From Phytophthora colocasiae (lineage: Eukaryota > Oomycota > Peronosporomycetes > Peronosporales > Peronosporaceae), in assembly GCA_018806915.1 (NCBI GenBank), contig JAGKQI010000057.1:62001-126000 (forward strand): a stretch of 64,000 nucleotides of DNA, read 5' to 3'. A program made the position numbers and the translations under genes. Below the pieces are notes generated by a model. It was not told where the DNA came from and did no database searches. It saw nothing but the letters and a program-made list of their open reading frames with translations. Of the stretch, positions 1 through 10,417 are shown piece by piece (within the stretch, counting starts at the first letter, position 1; each line of letters begins with the position of its first letter).

Positions 1-54
1 TTGTCCGTTAGTGTAAAAAAAACCACGACCAAGTTGTGATAGAGCTAAACGTAC

Positions 55-198
55 TTGTTTCTGGCAAAAGTCGAGCAGATAACCGCAGGAGACGGGGTTC
101 GAGATGATGTCGTCAATAACGATGTCGCGCTTGTCCTTGGCACCTTTCTCCAGCACTTTGACGAGCGTCTCGATCTCATTACCACCCTTCTTCGCCAT
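55..198 (-). CDS. First exon of a gene cut by the window edge (RGS-like start)
   Basis: Seen: an ATG at 198 opens a 48-codon exon beginning MAKKGGNEIE and ending LLDFCQKQ. A GTACGT donor follows at 54, then an intron with a CACTAAC branch-like motif that runs off the window. A TCACTCC initiator lies 22 nt upstream, which supports this start. The stretch with ISNPVSCGYLLDFCQKQ recalls the first helices of an RGS (regulator of G-protein signalling) domain, which would act on heterotrimeric or receptor-linked Galpha proteins. That assignment is an inference from few residues; the rest of the gene is missing. Confidence 0.55.
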
Positions 199-215
199 AG
201 TCTATACAAGTCGCT

Positions 216-222
216 GGAGTGA
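216..222 (-). promoter_or_regulatory. Oomycete initiator (TCACTCC) of the left-edge gene
   Basis: TCACTCC matches the oomycete core TCAYTYY exactly. The predicted start site is the A at 220, 22 nt before the ATG at 198. Confidence 0.5.
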
Positions 223-564
223 AAGTGCTGCAACGGACGCAGGCAGACGGAGAAGCAGGAGTGACAGGAATCAAGAGCCCACCTTGGAGCTGCAGTTTAT
301 TTTGGTAGCACTACAAGTTGGTACAAATATCCCCCGCATTACGTTTCTTCCTCGAGGAACCATCCCAAGGATCGACCGATTTAGCTGATCATAAAGCTTT
401 ATTTTGAGGACGATGTGAAGGGCCTTCAAGTAGTTATGATGATACGAGAAAGATAGGATAACTTGATGAGAAGTGATTCAAAGATGTAGTAGAATGAGAT
501 ACATTTTAGAAAGCTATAAAGCTAGAAAACGAAGGAGGCTAGCTGGCTTGAGGTACGTCGTGTT
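223..564. other. Intergenic region left of the array
   Basis: This holds the upstream side of the left-edge gene and the 3' flank of array copy 1. Short open frames exist but have no start context or recognisable protein. Similarity to the repeat unit begins only near 565. Confidence 0.5.
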
Positions 565-579
565 CTGCCTCTCTTCATC

Positions 580-1278
580 CTACGAGCTCTTACTCGAATC
601 GTCCGGGCCCTGGAACGCGCTCGTGACGTAGCCCAGACCCGATGACACAGCCCCTGTGGCGCGCTCCATCAGCGTCGGTTCCGCCGGCTTCATCTTGTCG
701 GAGGCCTCGGACGCCTTGTTGGAGATGCTGTCGGCAGCGGACGAGGCCTGATCCGCCATCGACTTCTGGTATGTCGCGAACTGGTTCTGAAGCGACTCGA
801 AGCCGTGGAACGTCGAGTCTCGAGTGGAACTGACGAGCGACGAGATCGAGTCCTGCCACGACGATGCCGTCTTGGAGCCGCTGTCCTTGGCGTTGTCGAC
901 GCCCGAATTGATAGAGTCGCGAAGGCGCTGGTCGTAGTCCTGAGCCGACTTGGCCAGGTCGTCCAGCGCTGAACCGGCCTGATCCATGGAGCGTTTGGCA
1001 GCGTCGACGACCTGGTCGGACGCGTGGTTGCCGCTTTGGCGGACATCTTCACTCGAGCGCTTGAACTGATCCACGGACTCTCTGGCTCGGTCCATGGACG
1101 TTTGGAAGTAGGACGTGGCTGTCTCCTTGGAGGATTTGTGCGAGTTGTCGTAGTCGGAGAACTTGCTCTTGAGTGAGTCGAGGTAGTTCGAGGCTTCGTT
1201 GGCGCCGTTCTTCATCATGTCTTGCAGCTTGGAGAATTCCTGCTGGGAGGTGCTGTTGGTGTTGTCGGAGATGGCCAT
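580..1278 (-). CDS. LEA/apolipoprotein-like protein, array copy 1
   Basis: A 232-aa intronless protein starting MAISDNTNSTSQQ. It is rich in Ser, Ala, Asp, Lys and Gln, with no cysteine, signal peptide or membrane segment. Most of it looks like amphipathic helix with repeated (A/S)xxxA(K/S)xxxD patterns, then a short glycine/valine-rich tail (GAVSSGLGYVTSAFQG) and a KSS end. Such composition is typical of late-embryogenesis-abundant or apolipoprotein-like proteins, which in other organisms protect membranes and proteins during drying or osmotic stress; that role is inferred here. The frame stays open upstream to 1548, but the initiator at 1325-1340 lies only about 55 nt before this ATG, and copy 11 keeps only this start, so the 232-aa form is preferred. 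This copy and copy 4 have Ser at residue 61, others Ala. Confidence 0.85.
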   Translation of the reverse strand: MAISDNTNSTSQQEFSKLQDMMKNGANEASNYLDSLKSKFSDYDNSHKSSKETATSYFQTSMDRARESVDQFKRSSEDVRQSGNHASDQVVDAAKRSMDQAGSALDDLAKSAQDYDQRLRDSINSGVDNAKDSGSKTASSWQDSISSLVSSTRDSTFHGFESLQNQFATYQKSMADQASSAADSISNKASEASDKMKPAEPTLMERATGAVSSGLGYVTSAFQGPDDSSKSS

Positions 1279-1324
1279 GGTGGTGGTTGGTTGGGTGTCG
1301 GTTTGGTCTTGTGCTCGTGCGAGT

Positions 1325-1340
1325 AAATGTTGGAATGGAG
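1325..1340 (-). promoter_or_regulatory. Oomycete initiator plus flanking block, array copy 1
   Basis: On the minus strand the site reads CTCCATTCCAACATTT, close to the oomycete Inr-FPR composite (GCTCATTYYNCAWTTT). It sits 47-62 nt upstream of the ATG and is present at the same offset in all copies. A CCAAT box (AGCCAATCACAAG) lies further upstream near 1504-1516. Confidence 0.55.
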
Positions 1341-1749
1341 TCTGGAGTCCGAGCGTCGAGCACAGGATACTACTACATTTCGCATTCGGCCGCCTTCCAC
1401 TGCAGGGCAGCCATCTATTCTTTTGGTGGCTGCAATGAGATTGTATCACTGAGAAATTCGTTGCCGTAGATGTCCACACGTCGGACCAGACGTCCATATC
1501 GCCTTGTGATTGGCTGTCCTTGTTGAAGTTGAGACAAATCCTACCCAAGTGCGCGACAATATAGCTGCAGCGAAGTTATGCAGCGAAGTTGTCCTTAAAA
1601 GTAAACAGGAATGATACCGGCACCACTTCCTCCGACTCGAATCGTTTTCTTCTCAAAGAAATAAAATACTATTAGAACTAATGTTTTATAAACTTTCTTC
1701 ACTGTTATAGATTATAGATGCAGTCCCCGCTCGCCTTCCGGAGACTTAC

Positions 1750-2070
1750 TTACCAGCCCATCGCTAGCAAGTCCTCCCTCGACACGTCCACCATGTGCTC
1801 AATCAGCGACCACCAGCTCAAACATGGCTTTAGGGTGTGCCGTGTACTGGAATCACTTGTATTAGAACTCAAACCTGCAGTCGACGTGTCGATGTCGACG
1901 CTGTCTGGGATCGCCTCACGGAACACCTGAGCGCCTTGACTGTTGAGCGTGAAGGAGTCATCCCCGTCGTTGCCCGAAATCTGCGCATTGTCGTCGCTCC
2001 AGACATCGCGTTGGTGGTCGTCGACGAATGCGCATTGTCGTCGCTCGATAGCTGGGTGGTGAGTTCTATA
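1750..2070 (-). pseudogene. Unidentified coding-like fragment in every spacer
   Basis: On the minus strand this fragment reads open through HQRDVWSDDNAQISGND to SREDLLAMGW and then TAA. The TAA sits inside GGTAAGTAAG, a strong splice-donor match, so this may be an old exon. There is no in-frame ATG in the array units. Units 2, 4, 7 and 10 carry a one-base deletion (CCTC for CCCTC) that breaks the frame near its end. A diverged plus-strand copy with an ATG is at 24514-24870. I do not recognise the protein. Confidence 0.35.
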
Positions 2071-2315
2071 GCAATGGTGAAGCGCGAGAGTATAGCTAAC
2101 GACTATCTATGACGGATCTATGAGATGTTCACCGTACGTTGTTCCCCCATGTCATTTCTTCAAATTGGCTGAACCATTGGTGGCACAGTCATCGTTTCGT
2201 TTTTCAGTGAGGTACATTGATGTCACTTAGCTATGCTAACGACTTCCTATGTCCGTTCTAGTGTTCGCCCCTATGTCGACCACTAGATTGGTGGCACAGT
2301 CAAGAGTCAATGACT

Positions 2316-2365
2316 CTTCGGTCCATGACTCAGAGTCATTGACCCTAGATTATCATGGACCGAAG
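2316..2365. repeat. 13-bp perfect inverted repeat in the spacer
   Basis: CTTCGGTCCATGA (2316-2328) is matched by TCATGGACCGAAG (2353-2365), with a 24-bp loop. A second, overlapping inverted pair CAATGACTC/GAGTCATTG starts at 2309. A direct repeat ATTGGTGGCACAGTCA lies just left (2176-2191 and 2287-2302). The hairpin is present in all ten spacers. Confidence 0.8.
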
Positions 2366-2864
2366 CTCCCAGGATCATAGGCAGTTGGAAGGTTCCAGTA
2401 AGGTGGTAGATCGCAATGAGCAGTACAGATACAGAATACGATATTCATACGACAGATCTGGTGGATCTACTTTGCAATTACGAATTCACATTCCGTCGTT
2501 GTAGTTGGTCCAAGTGAACGCTCCACAGCCACTCATTCGGGGACAGATCGAGCACTGTCCGTTTAGTTCGAAGACAGCAAGTGGTCAGGACAGAAGCAAC
2601 TGATTCTTGTACTTCGAAGTAGTATGTAAGGTTATGTTGTGCTACCGGCGTTAACCGATAAAAAAAAGGTTATGTTGAAGAGGATGGTAGTGGAAATCCA
2701 ACCTCACGACCATCCCCTCGAGCGTGCACAAAATTGGAAACCTACACGGCACCATTACTTGTGATGAGTCCAACATGCACTCAACAAACAAGTACGGAAA
2801 AGACGTCCTCTATTTTGTGGAGTCCTGAAAGTATCTGGTACACAGTATCCTGCCTCTCTTCATC

Positions 2865-3563
2865 CTACGAGCTCTTACTCGAATCGTCCGGGCCCTGGAA
2901 CGCGCTCGTGACATAGCCCAGACCCGATGACACAGCCCCTGTGGCGCGCTCCATCAGCGTCGGTTCCGCCGGCTTCATCTTGTCGGAGGCCTCGGACGCC
3001 TTGTTGGAGATGCTGTCGGCAGCGGACGAGGCCTGATCCGCCATCGACTTCTGGTACGTCGCGAACTGGTTCTGAAGCGACTCGAAGCCGTGGAACGTCG
3101 AGTCTCGAGTGGAACTGACGAGCGACGAGATCGAGTCCTGCCACGACGATGCCGTCTTGGAGCCGCTGTCCTTGGCGTTGTCGACGCCCGAATTGATAGA
3201 GTCGCGAAGGCGCTGGTCGTAGTCCTGAGCCGACTTGGCCAGGTCGTCCAGCGCTGAACCGGCCTGATCCATGGAGCGTTTGGCAGCGTCGACGACCTGG
3301 TCGGACGCGTGGTTGCCGCTTTGGCGGACATCTTCACTCGAGCGCTTGAACTGATCCACGGACTCTCTGGCTCGGTCCATGGCCGTTTGGAAGTAGGACG
3401 TGGCTGTCTCCTTGGAGGATTTGTGCGAGTTGTCGTAGTCGGAGAACTTGCTCTTGAGTGAGTCGAGGTAGTTCGAGGCTTCGTTGGCGCCGTTCTTCAT
3501 CATGTCTTGCAGCTTGGAGAATTCCTGCTGGGAGGTGCTGTTGGTGTTGTCGGAGATGGCCAT
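2865..3563 (-). CDS. LEA/apolipoprotein-like protein, array copy 2
   Basis: Intact 232-aa copy with Ala at residue 61. Description as for the copy at 580-1278. Promoter region and spacer match the other units. Confidence 0.85.
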   Translation of the reverse strand: MAISDNTNSTSQQEFSKLQDMMKNGANEASNYLDSLKSKFSDYDNSHKSSKETATSYFQTAMDRARESVDQFKRSSEDVRQSGNHASDQVVDAAKRSMDQAGSALDDLAKSAQDYDQRLRDSINSGVDNAKDSGSKTASSWQDSISSLVSSTRDSTFHGFESLQNQFATYQKSMADQASSAADSISNKASEASDKMKPAEPTLMERATGAVSSGLGYVTSAFQGPDDSSKSS

Positions 3564-5149
3564 GGTGGTGGTTGGTTGGGTGTCGGTTTGGTCTTGTGCT
3601 CGTGCGAGTAAATGTTGGAATGGAGTCTGGAGTCCGAGCGTCGAGCACAGGATACTACTACATTTCGCATTCGGCCGCCTTCCACTGCAGGGCAGCCATC
3701 TATTCTTTTGGTGGCTGCAATGAGATTGTATCACTGAGAAATTCGTTGCCGTAGATGTCCACACGTCGGACCAGACGTCCATATCGCCTTGTGATTGGCT
3801 GTCCTTGTTGAAGTTGAGACAAATCCTACCCAAGTGCGCGACAATATAGCTGCAGCGAAGTTATGCAGCGAAGTTGTCCTTAAAAGTAAACAGGAATGAT
3901 ACCGGCACCACTTCCTCCGACTCGAATCGTTTTCTTCTCAAAGAAATAAAATACTATTAGAACTAATGTTTTATAAACTTTCTTCACTGTTATAGATTAT
4001 AGATGCAGTCCCCGCTCGCCTTCCGGAGACTTACTTACCAGCCCATCGCTAGCAAGTCCTCCTCGACACGTCCACCATGTGCTCAATCAGCGACCACCAG
4101 CTCAAACATGGCTTTAGGGTGTGCCGTGTACTGGAATCACTTGTATTAGAACTCAAACCTGCAGTCGACGTGTCGATGTCGACGCTGTCTGGGATCGCCT
4201 CACGGAACACCTGAGCGCCTTGACTGTTGAGCGTGAAGGAGTCATCCCCGTCGTTGCCCGAAATCTGCGCATTGTCGTCGCTCCAGACATCGCGTTGGTG
4301 GTCGTCGACGAATGCGCATTGTCGTCGCTCGATAGCTGGGTGGTGAGTTCTATAGCAATGGTGAAGCGCGAGAGTATAGCTAACGACTATCTATGACGGA
4401 TCTATGAGATGTTCACCGTACGTTGTTCCCCCATGTCATTTCTTCAAATTGGCTGAACCATTGGTGGCACAGTCATCGTTTCGTTTTTCAGTGAGGTACA
4501 TTGATGTCACTTAGCTATGCTAACGACTTCCTATGTCCGTTCTAGTGTTCGCCCCTATGTCGACCACTAGATTGGTGGCACAGTCAAGAGTCAATGACTC
4601 TTCGGTCCATGACTCAGAGTCATTGACCCTAGATTATCATGGACCGAAGCTCCCAGGATCATAGGCAGTTGGAAGGTTCCAGTAAGGTGGTAGATCGCAA
4701 TGAGCAGTACAGATACAGAATACGATATTCATACGACAGATCTGGTGGATCTACTTTGCAATTACGAATTCACATTCCGTCGTTGTAGTTGGTCCAAGTG
4801 AACGCTCCACAGCCACTCATTCGGGGACAGATCGAGCACTGTCCGTTTAGTTCGAAGACAGCAAGTGGTCAGGACAGAAGCAACTGATTCTTGTACTTCG
4901 AAGTAGTATGTAAGGTTATGTTGTGCTACCGGCGTTAACCGATAAAAAAAAAGGTTATGTTGAAGAGGATGGTAGTGGAAATCCAACCTCACGACCATCC
5001 CCTCGAGCGTGCACAAAATTGGAAACCTACACGGCACCATTACTTGTGATGAGTCCAACATGCACTCAACAAACAAGTACGGAAAAGACGTCCTCTATTT
5101 TGTGGAGTCCTGAAAGTATCTGGTACACAGTATCCTGCCTCTCTTCATC

Positions 5150-5849
5150 CTACGAGCTCTTACTCGAATCGTCCGGGCCCTGGAACGCGCTCGTGACATA
5201 GCCCAGACCCGATGACACAGCCCCTGTGGCGCGCTCCATCAGCGTCGGTTCCGCCGGCTTCATCTTGTCGGAGGCCTCGGACGCCTTGTTGGAGATGCTG
5301 TCGGCAGCGGACGAGGCCTGATCCGCCATCGACTTCTGGTACGTCGCGAACTGGTTCTGGAAGCGACTCGAAGCCGTGGAACGTCGAGTCTCGAGTGGAA
5401 CTGACGAGCGACGAGATCGAATCCTGCCACGACGATGCCGTCTTGGAGCCGCTGTCCTTGGCGTTGTCGACGCCCGAATTGATGGAGTCGCGAAGGCGCT
5501 GGTCGTAGTCCTGAGCCGACTTGGCCAGGTCGTCCAGCGCTGAACCGGCCTGATCCATGGAGCGTTTGGCAGCGTCGACGACCTGGTCGGACGCGTGGTT
5601 GCCGCTTTGGCGGACATCTTCACTCGAGCGCTTGAACTGATCCACGGACTCTCTGGCTCGGTCCATGGCCGTTTGGAAGTAGGACGTGGCTGTCTCCTTG
5701 GAGGATTTGTGCGAGTTGTCGTAGTCGGAGAACTTGCTCTTGAGTGAGTCGAGGTAGTTCGAGGCTTCGTTGGCGCCGTTCTTCATCATGTCTTGCAGCT
5801 TGGAGAATTCCTGCTGGGAGGTGCTGTTGGTGTTGTCGGAGATGGCCAT
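5150..5849 (-). pseudogene. LEA-like array copy 3, one-base insertion
   Basis: The coding region is 700 nt instead of 699. TTCTGGAAGC replaces TTCTGAAGC near 5358, shifting the frame at about residue 163. The last 65 or so residues are read in another frame and end at 5160, giving a protein of about 229 aa with an unrelated, arginine-rich tail. A GA deletion also lies upstream of the start, near 6023. The insertion lengthens a G run, so a sequencing error is possible. Confidence 0.75.
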
Positions 5850-7434
5850 GGTGGTGGTTGGTTGGGTGTCGGTTTGGTCTTGTGCTCGTGCGAGTAAATG
5901 TTGGAATGGAGTCTGGAGTCCGAGCGTCGAGCACAGGATACTACTACATTTCGCATTCGGCCGCCTTCCACTGCAGGGCAGCCATCTATTCTTTTGGTGG
6001 CTGCAATGAGATTGTATCACTGAAATTCGTTGCCGTAGATGTCCACACGTCGGACCAGACGTCCATATCGCCTTGTGATTGGCTGTCCTTGTTGAAGTTG
6101 AGACAAATCCTACCCAAGTGCGCGACAATATAGCTGCAGCGAAGTTATGCAGCGAAGTTGTCCTTAAAAGTAAACAGGAATGATACCGGCACCACTTCCT
6201 CCGACTCGAATCGTTTTCTTCTCAAAGAAATAAAATACTATTAGAACTAATGTTTTATAAACTTTCTTCACTGTTATAGATTATAGATGCAGTCCCCGCT
6301 CGCCTTCCGGAGACTTACTTACCAGCCCATCGCTAGCAAGTCCTCCCTCGACACGTCCACCATGTGCTCAATCAGCGACCACCAGCTCAAACATGGCTTT
6401 AGGGTGTGCCGTGTACTGGAATCACTTGTATTAGAACTCAAACCTGCAGTCGACGTGTCGATGTCGACGCTGTCTGGGATCGCCTCACGGAACACCTGAG
6501 CGCCTTGACTGTTGAGCGTGAAGGAGTCATCCCCGTCGTTGCCCGAAATCTGCGCATTGTCGTCGCTCCAGACATCGCGTTGGTGGTCGTCGACGAATGC
6601 GCATTGTCGTCGCTCGATAGCTGGGTGGTGAGTTCTATAGCAATGGTGAAGCGCGAGAGTATAGCTAACGACTATCTATGACGGATCTATGAGATGTTCA
6701 CCGTACGTTGTTCCCCCATGTCATTTCTTCAAATTGGCTGAACCATTGGTGGCACAGTCATCGTTTCGTTTTTCAGTGAGGTACATTGATGTCACTTAGC
6801 TATGCTAACGACTTCCTATGTCCGTTCTAGTGTTCGCCCCTATGTCGACCACTAGATTGGTGGCACAGTCAAGAGTCAATGACTCTTCGGTCCATGACTC
6901 AGAGTCATTGACCCTAGATTATCATGGACCGAAGCTCCCAGGATCATAGGCAGTTGGAAGGTTCCAGTAAGGTGGTAGATCGCAATGAGCAGTACAGATA
7001 CAGAATACGATATTCATACGACAGATCTGGTGGATCTACTTTGCAATTACGAATTCACATTCCGTCGTTGTAGTTGGTCCAAGTGAACGCTCCACAGCCA
7101 CTCATTCGGGGACAGATCGAGCACTGTCCGTTTAGTTCGAAGACAACAAGTGGTCAGGACAGAAGCAACTGATTCTTGTACTTCGAAGTAGTATGTAAGG
7201 TTATGTTGTGCTACCGGCGTTAACCGATAAAAAAAAAGGTTATGTTGAAGAGGATGGTAGTGGAAATCCAACCTCACGACCATCCCCTCGAGCGTGCACA
7301 AAATTGGAAACCTACACGGCACCATTACTTGTGATGAGTCCAACATGCACTCAACAAACAAGTACGGAAAAGACGTCCTCTATTTTGTGGAGTCCTGAAA
7401 GTATCTGGTACACAGTATCCTGCCTCTCTTCATC

Positions 7435-8133
7435 CTACGAGCTCTTACTCGAATCGTCCGGGCCCTGGAACGCGCTCGTGACATAGCCCAGACCCGATGA
7501 CACAGCCCCTGTGGCGCGCTCCATCAGCGTCGGTTCCGCCGGCTTCATCTTGTCGGAGGCCTCGGACGCCTTGTTGGAGATGCTGTCGGCAGCGGACGAG
7601 GCCTGATCCGCCATCGACTTCTGGTACGTCGCGAACTGGTTCTGAAGCGACTCGAAGCCGTGGAACGTCGAGTCTCGAGTGGAACTGACGAGCGACGAGA
7701 TCGAGTCCTGCCACGACGATGCCGTCTTGGAGCCGCTGTCCTTGGCGTTGTCGACGCCCGAATTGATGGAGTCGCGAAGGCGCTGGTCGTAGTCCTGAGC
7801 CGACTTGGCCAGGTCGTCCAGCGCTGAACCGGCCTGATCCATGGAGCATTTGGCAGCGTCGACGACCTGGTCGGACGCGTGGTTGCCGCTTTGGCGGACA
7901 TCTTCACTCGAGCGCTTGAACTGATCCACGGACTCTCTGGCTCGGTCCATGGACGTTTGGAAGTAGGACGTGGCTGTCTCCTTGGAGGATTTGTGCGAGT
8001 TGTCGTAGTCGGAGAACTTGCTCTTGAGTGAGTCGAGGTAGTTCGAGGCTTCGTTGGCGCCGTTCTTCATCATGTCTTGCAGCTTGGAGAATTCCTGCTG
8101 GGAGGTGCTGTTGGTGTTGTCGGAGATGGCCAT
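7435..8133 (-). CDS. LEA/apolipoprotein-like protein, array copy 4 (R96C)
   Basis: Intact 232-aa copy. Arg96 is changed to Cys, the only cysteine in any array copy, and residue 61 is Ser as in copy 1. Confidence 0.85.
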   Translation of the reverse strand: MAISDNTNSTSQQEFSKLQDMMKNGANEASNYLDSLKSKFSDYDNSHKSSKETATSYFQTSMDRARESVDQFKRSSEDVRQSGNHASDQVVDAAKCSMDQAGSALDDLAKSAQDYDQRLRDSINSGVDNAKDSGSKTASSWQDSISSLVSSTRDSTFHGFESLQNQFATYQKSMADQASSAADSISNKASEASDKMKPAEPTLMERATGAVSSGLGYVTSAFQGPDDSSKSS

Positions 8134-9718
8134 GGTGGTGGTTGGTTGGGTGTCGGTTTGGTCTTGTGCTCGTGCGAGTAAATGTTGGAATGGAGTCTGG
8201 AGTCCGAGCGTCGAGCACAGGATACTACTACATTTCGCATTCGGCCGCCTTCCACTGCAGGGCAGCCATCTATTCTTTTGGTGGCTGCAATGAGATTGTA
8301 TCACTGAGAAATTCGTTGCCGTAGATGTCCACACGTCGGACCAGACGTCCATATCGCCTTGTGATTGGCTGTCCTTGTTGAAGTTGAGACAAATCCTACC
8401 CAAGTGCGCGACAATATAGCTGCAGCGAAGTTATGCAGCGAAGTTGTCCTTAAAAGTAAACAGGAATGATACCGGCACCACTTCCTCCGACTCGAATCGT
8501 TTTCTTCTCAAAGAAATAAAATACTATTAGAACTAATGTTTTATAAACTTTCTTCACTGTTATAGATTATAGATGCAGTCCCCGCTCGCCTTCCGGAGAC
8601 TTACTTACCAGCCCATCGCTAGCAAGTCCTCCTCGACACGTCCACCATGTGCTCAATCAGCGACCACCAGCTCAAACATGGCTTTAGGGTGTGCCGTGTA
8701 CTGGAATCACTTGTATTAGAACTCAAACCTGCAGTCGACGTGTCGATGTCGACGCTGTCTGGGATCGCCTCACGGAACACCTGAGCGCCTTGACTGTTGA
8801 GCGTGAAGGAGTCATCCCCGTCGTTGCCCGAAATCTGCGCATTGTCGTCGCTCCAGACATCGCGTTGGTGGTCGTCGACGAATGCGCATTGTCGTCGCTC
8901 GATAGCTGGGTGGTGAGTTCTATAGCAATGGTGAAGCGCGAGAGTATAGCTAACGACTATCTATGACGGATCTATGAGATGTTCACCGTACGTTGTTCCC
9001 CCATGTCATTTCTTCAAATTGGCTGAACCATTGGTGGCACAGTCATCGTTTCGTTTTTCAGTGAGGTACATTGATGTCACTTAGCTATGCTAACGACTTC
9101 CTATGTCCGTTCTAGTGTTCGCCCTATGTCGACCACTAGATTGGTGGCACAGTCAAGAGTCAATGACTCTTCGGTCCATGACTCAGAGTCATTGACCCTA
9201 GATTATCATGGACCGAAGCTCCCAGGATCATAGGCAGTTGGAAGGTTCCAGTAAGGTGGTAGATCGCAATGAGCAGTACAGATACAGAATACGATATTCA
9301 TACGACAGATCTGGTGGATCTACTTTGCAATTACGAATTCACATTCCGTCGTTGTAGTTGGTCCAAGTGAACGCTCCACAGCCACTCATTCGGGGACAGA
9401 TCGAGCACTGTCCGTTTAGTTCGAAGACAGCAAGTGGTCAGGACAGAAGCAACTGATTCTTGTACTTCGAAGTAGTATGTAAGGTTATGTTGTGCTACCG
9501 GCGTTAACCGATAAAAAAAAAGGTTATGTTGAAGAGGATGGTAGTGGAAATCCAACCTCACGACCATCCCCTCGAGCGTGCACAAAATTGGAAACCTACA
9601 CGGCACCATTACTTGTGATGAGTCCAACATGCACTCAACAAACAAGTACGGAAAAGACGTCCTCTATTTTGTGGAGTCCTGAAAGTATCTGGTACACAGT
9701 ATCCTGCCTCTCTTCATC

Positions 9719-10417
9719 CTACGAGCTCTTACTCGAATCGTCCGGGCCCTGGAACGCGCTCGTGACATAGCCCAGACCCGATGACACAGCCCTGTGGCGC
9801 GCTCCATCAGCGTCGGTTCCGCCGGCTTCATCTTGTCGGAGGCCTCGGACGCCTTGTTGGAGATGCTGTCGGCAGCGGACGAGGCCTGATCCGCCATCGA
9901 CTTCTGGTACGTCGCGAACTGGTTCTGAAGCGACTCGAAGCCGTGGAACGTCGAGTCTCGAGTGGAACTGACGAGCGACGAGATCGAATCCTGCCACGAC
10001 GATGCCGTCTTGGAGCCGCTGTCCTTGGCGTTGTCGACGCCCGAATTGATGGAGTCGCGAAGGCGCTGGTCGTAGTCCTGAGCCGACTTGGCCAGGTCGT
10101 CCAGCGCTGGAACCGGCCTGATCCATGGAGCGTTTGGCAGCGTCGACGACCTGGTCGGACGCGTGGTTGCCGCTTTGGCGGACATCTTCACTCGAGCGCT
10201 TGAACTGATCCACGGACTCTCTGGCTCGGTCCATGGCCGTTTGGAAGTAGGACGTGGCTGTCTCCTTGGAGGATTTGTGCGAGTTGTCGTAGTCGGAGAA
10301 CTTGCTCTTGAGTGAGTCGAGGTAGTTCGAGGCTTCGTTGGCGCCGTTCTTCATCATGTCTTGCAGCTTGGAGAATTCCTGCTGGGAGGTGCTGTTGGTG
10401 TTGTCGGAGATGGCCAT
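9719..10417 (-). pseudogene. LEA-like array copy 5, two compensating indels
   Basis: Length is still 699 nt, but GCTGGAACC replaces GCTGAACC (near 10108) and CCC replaces CCCC (near 9791). Residues from about 103 to 216 are therefore read in another frame, while both ends are normal. The upstream region also has a changed run (TTTGATGG for TTTTGGTGG). Either a damaged copy or two base-calling errors. Confidence 0.7.

Larger units (their letters stand above)
1279..2864. other. Array spacer (representative, unit 1)
   Basis: Equivalent spacers are 3564-5149, 5850-7434, 8134-9718, 10418-11999, 12699-14283, 14983-16568, 17268-18854, 19554-21140 and 21840-23426. In the direction of transcription toward the next gene each contains the 5' region of the gene (about 0.6 kb, AT-rich in part), a conserved open fragment ending in a splice-donor-like GGTAAGTAAG (1750-2070), an internal imperfect duplication of about 110-140 bp (from 2095 and 2235), a 13-bp hairpin (2316-2365) and about 450 bp with no recognisable gene. 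Plus-strand open frames of 60-92 codons recur in every spacer only because the units are copies. Confidence 0.7.

Noticed and set aside
1279..1548. Upstream in-frame extension giving a 322-aa form of each array protein
   Set aside because: The initiator and CCAAT box lie inside this stretch, and array copy 11 has lost it while keeping the 232-aa frame. It is leader and promoter, not coding.
4762..5201. Recurrent 92- to 104-codon open frames in the spacers
   Set aside because: They appear or vanish with the length of a nearby A-run, have no start context and resemble no protein. They recur only because units are copies.
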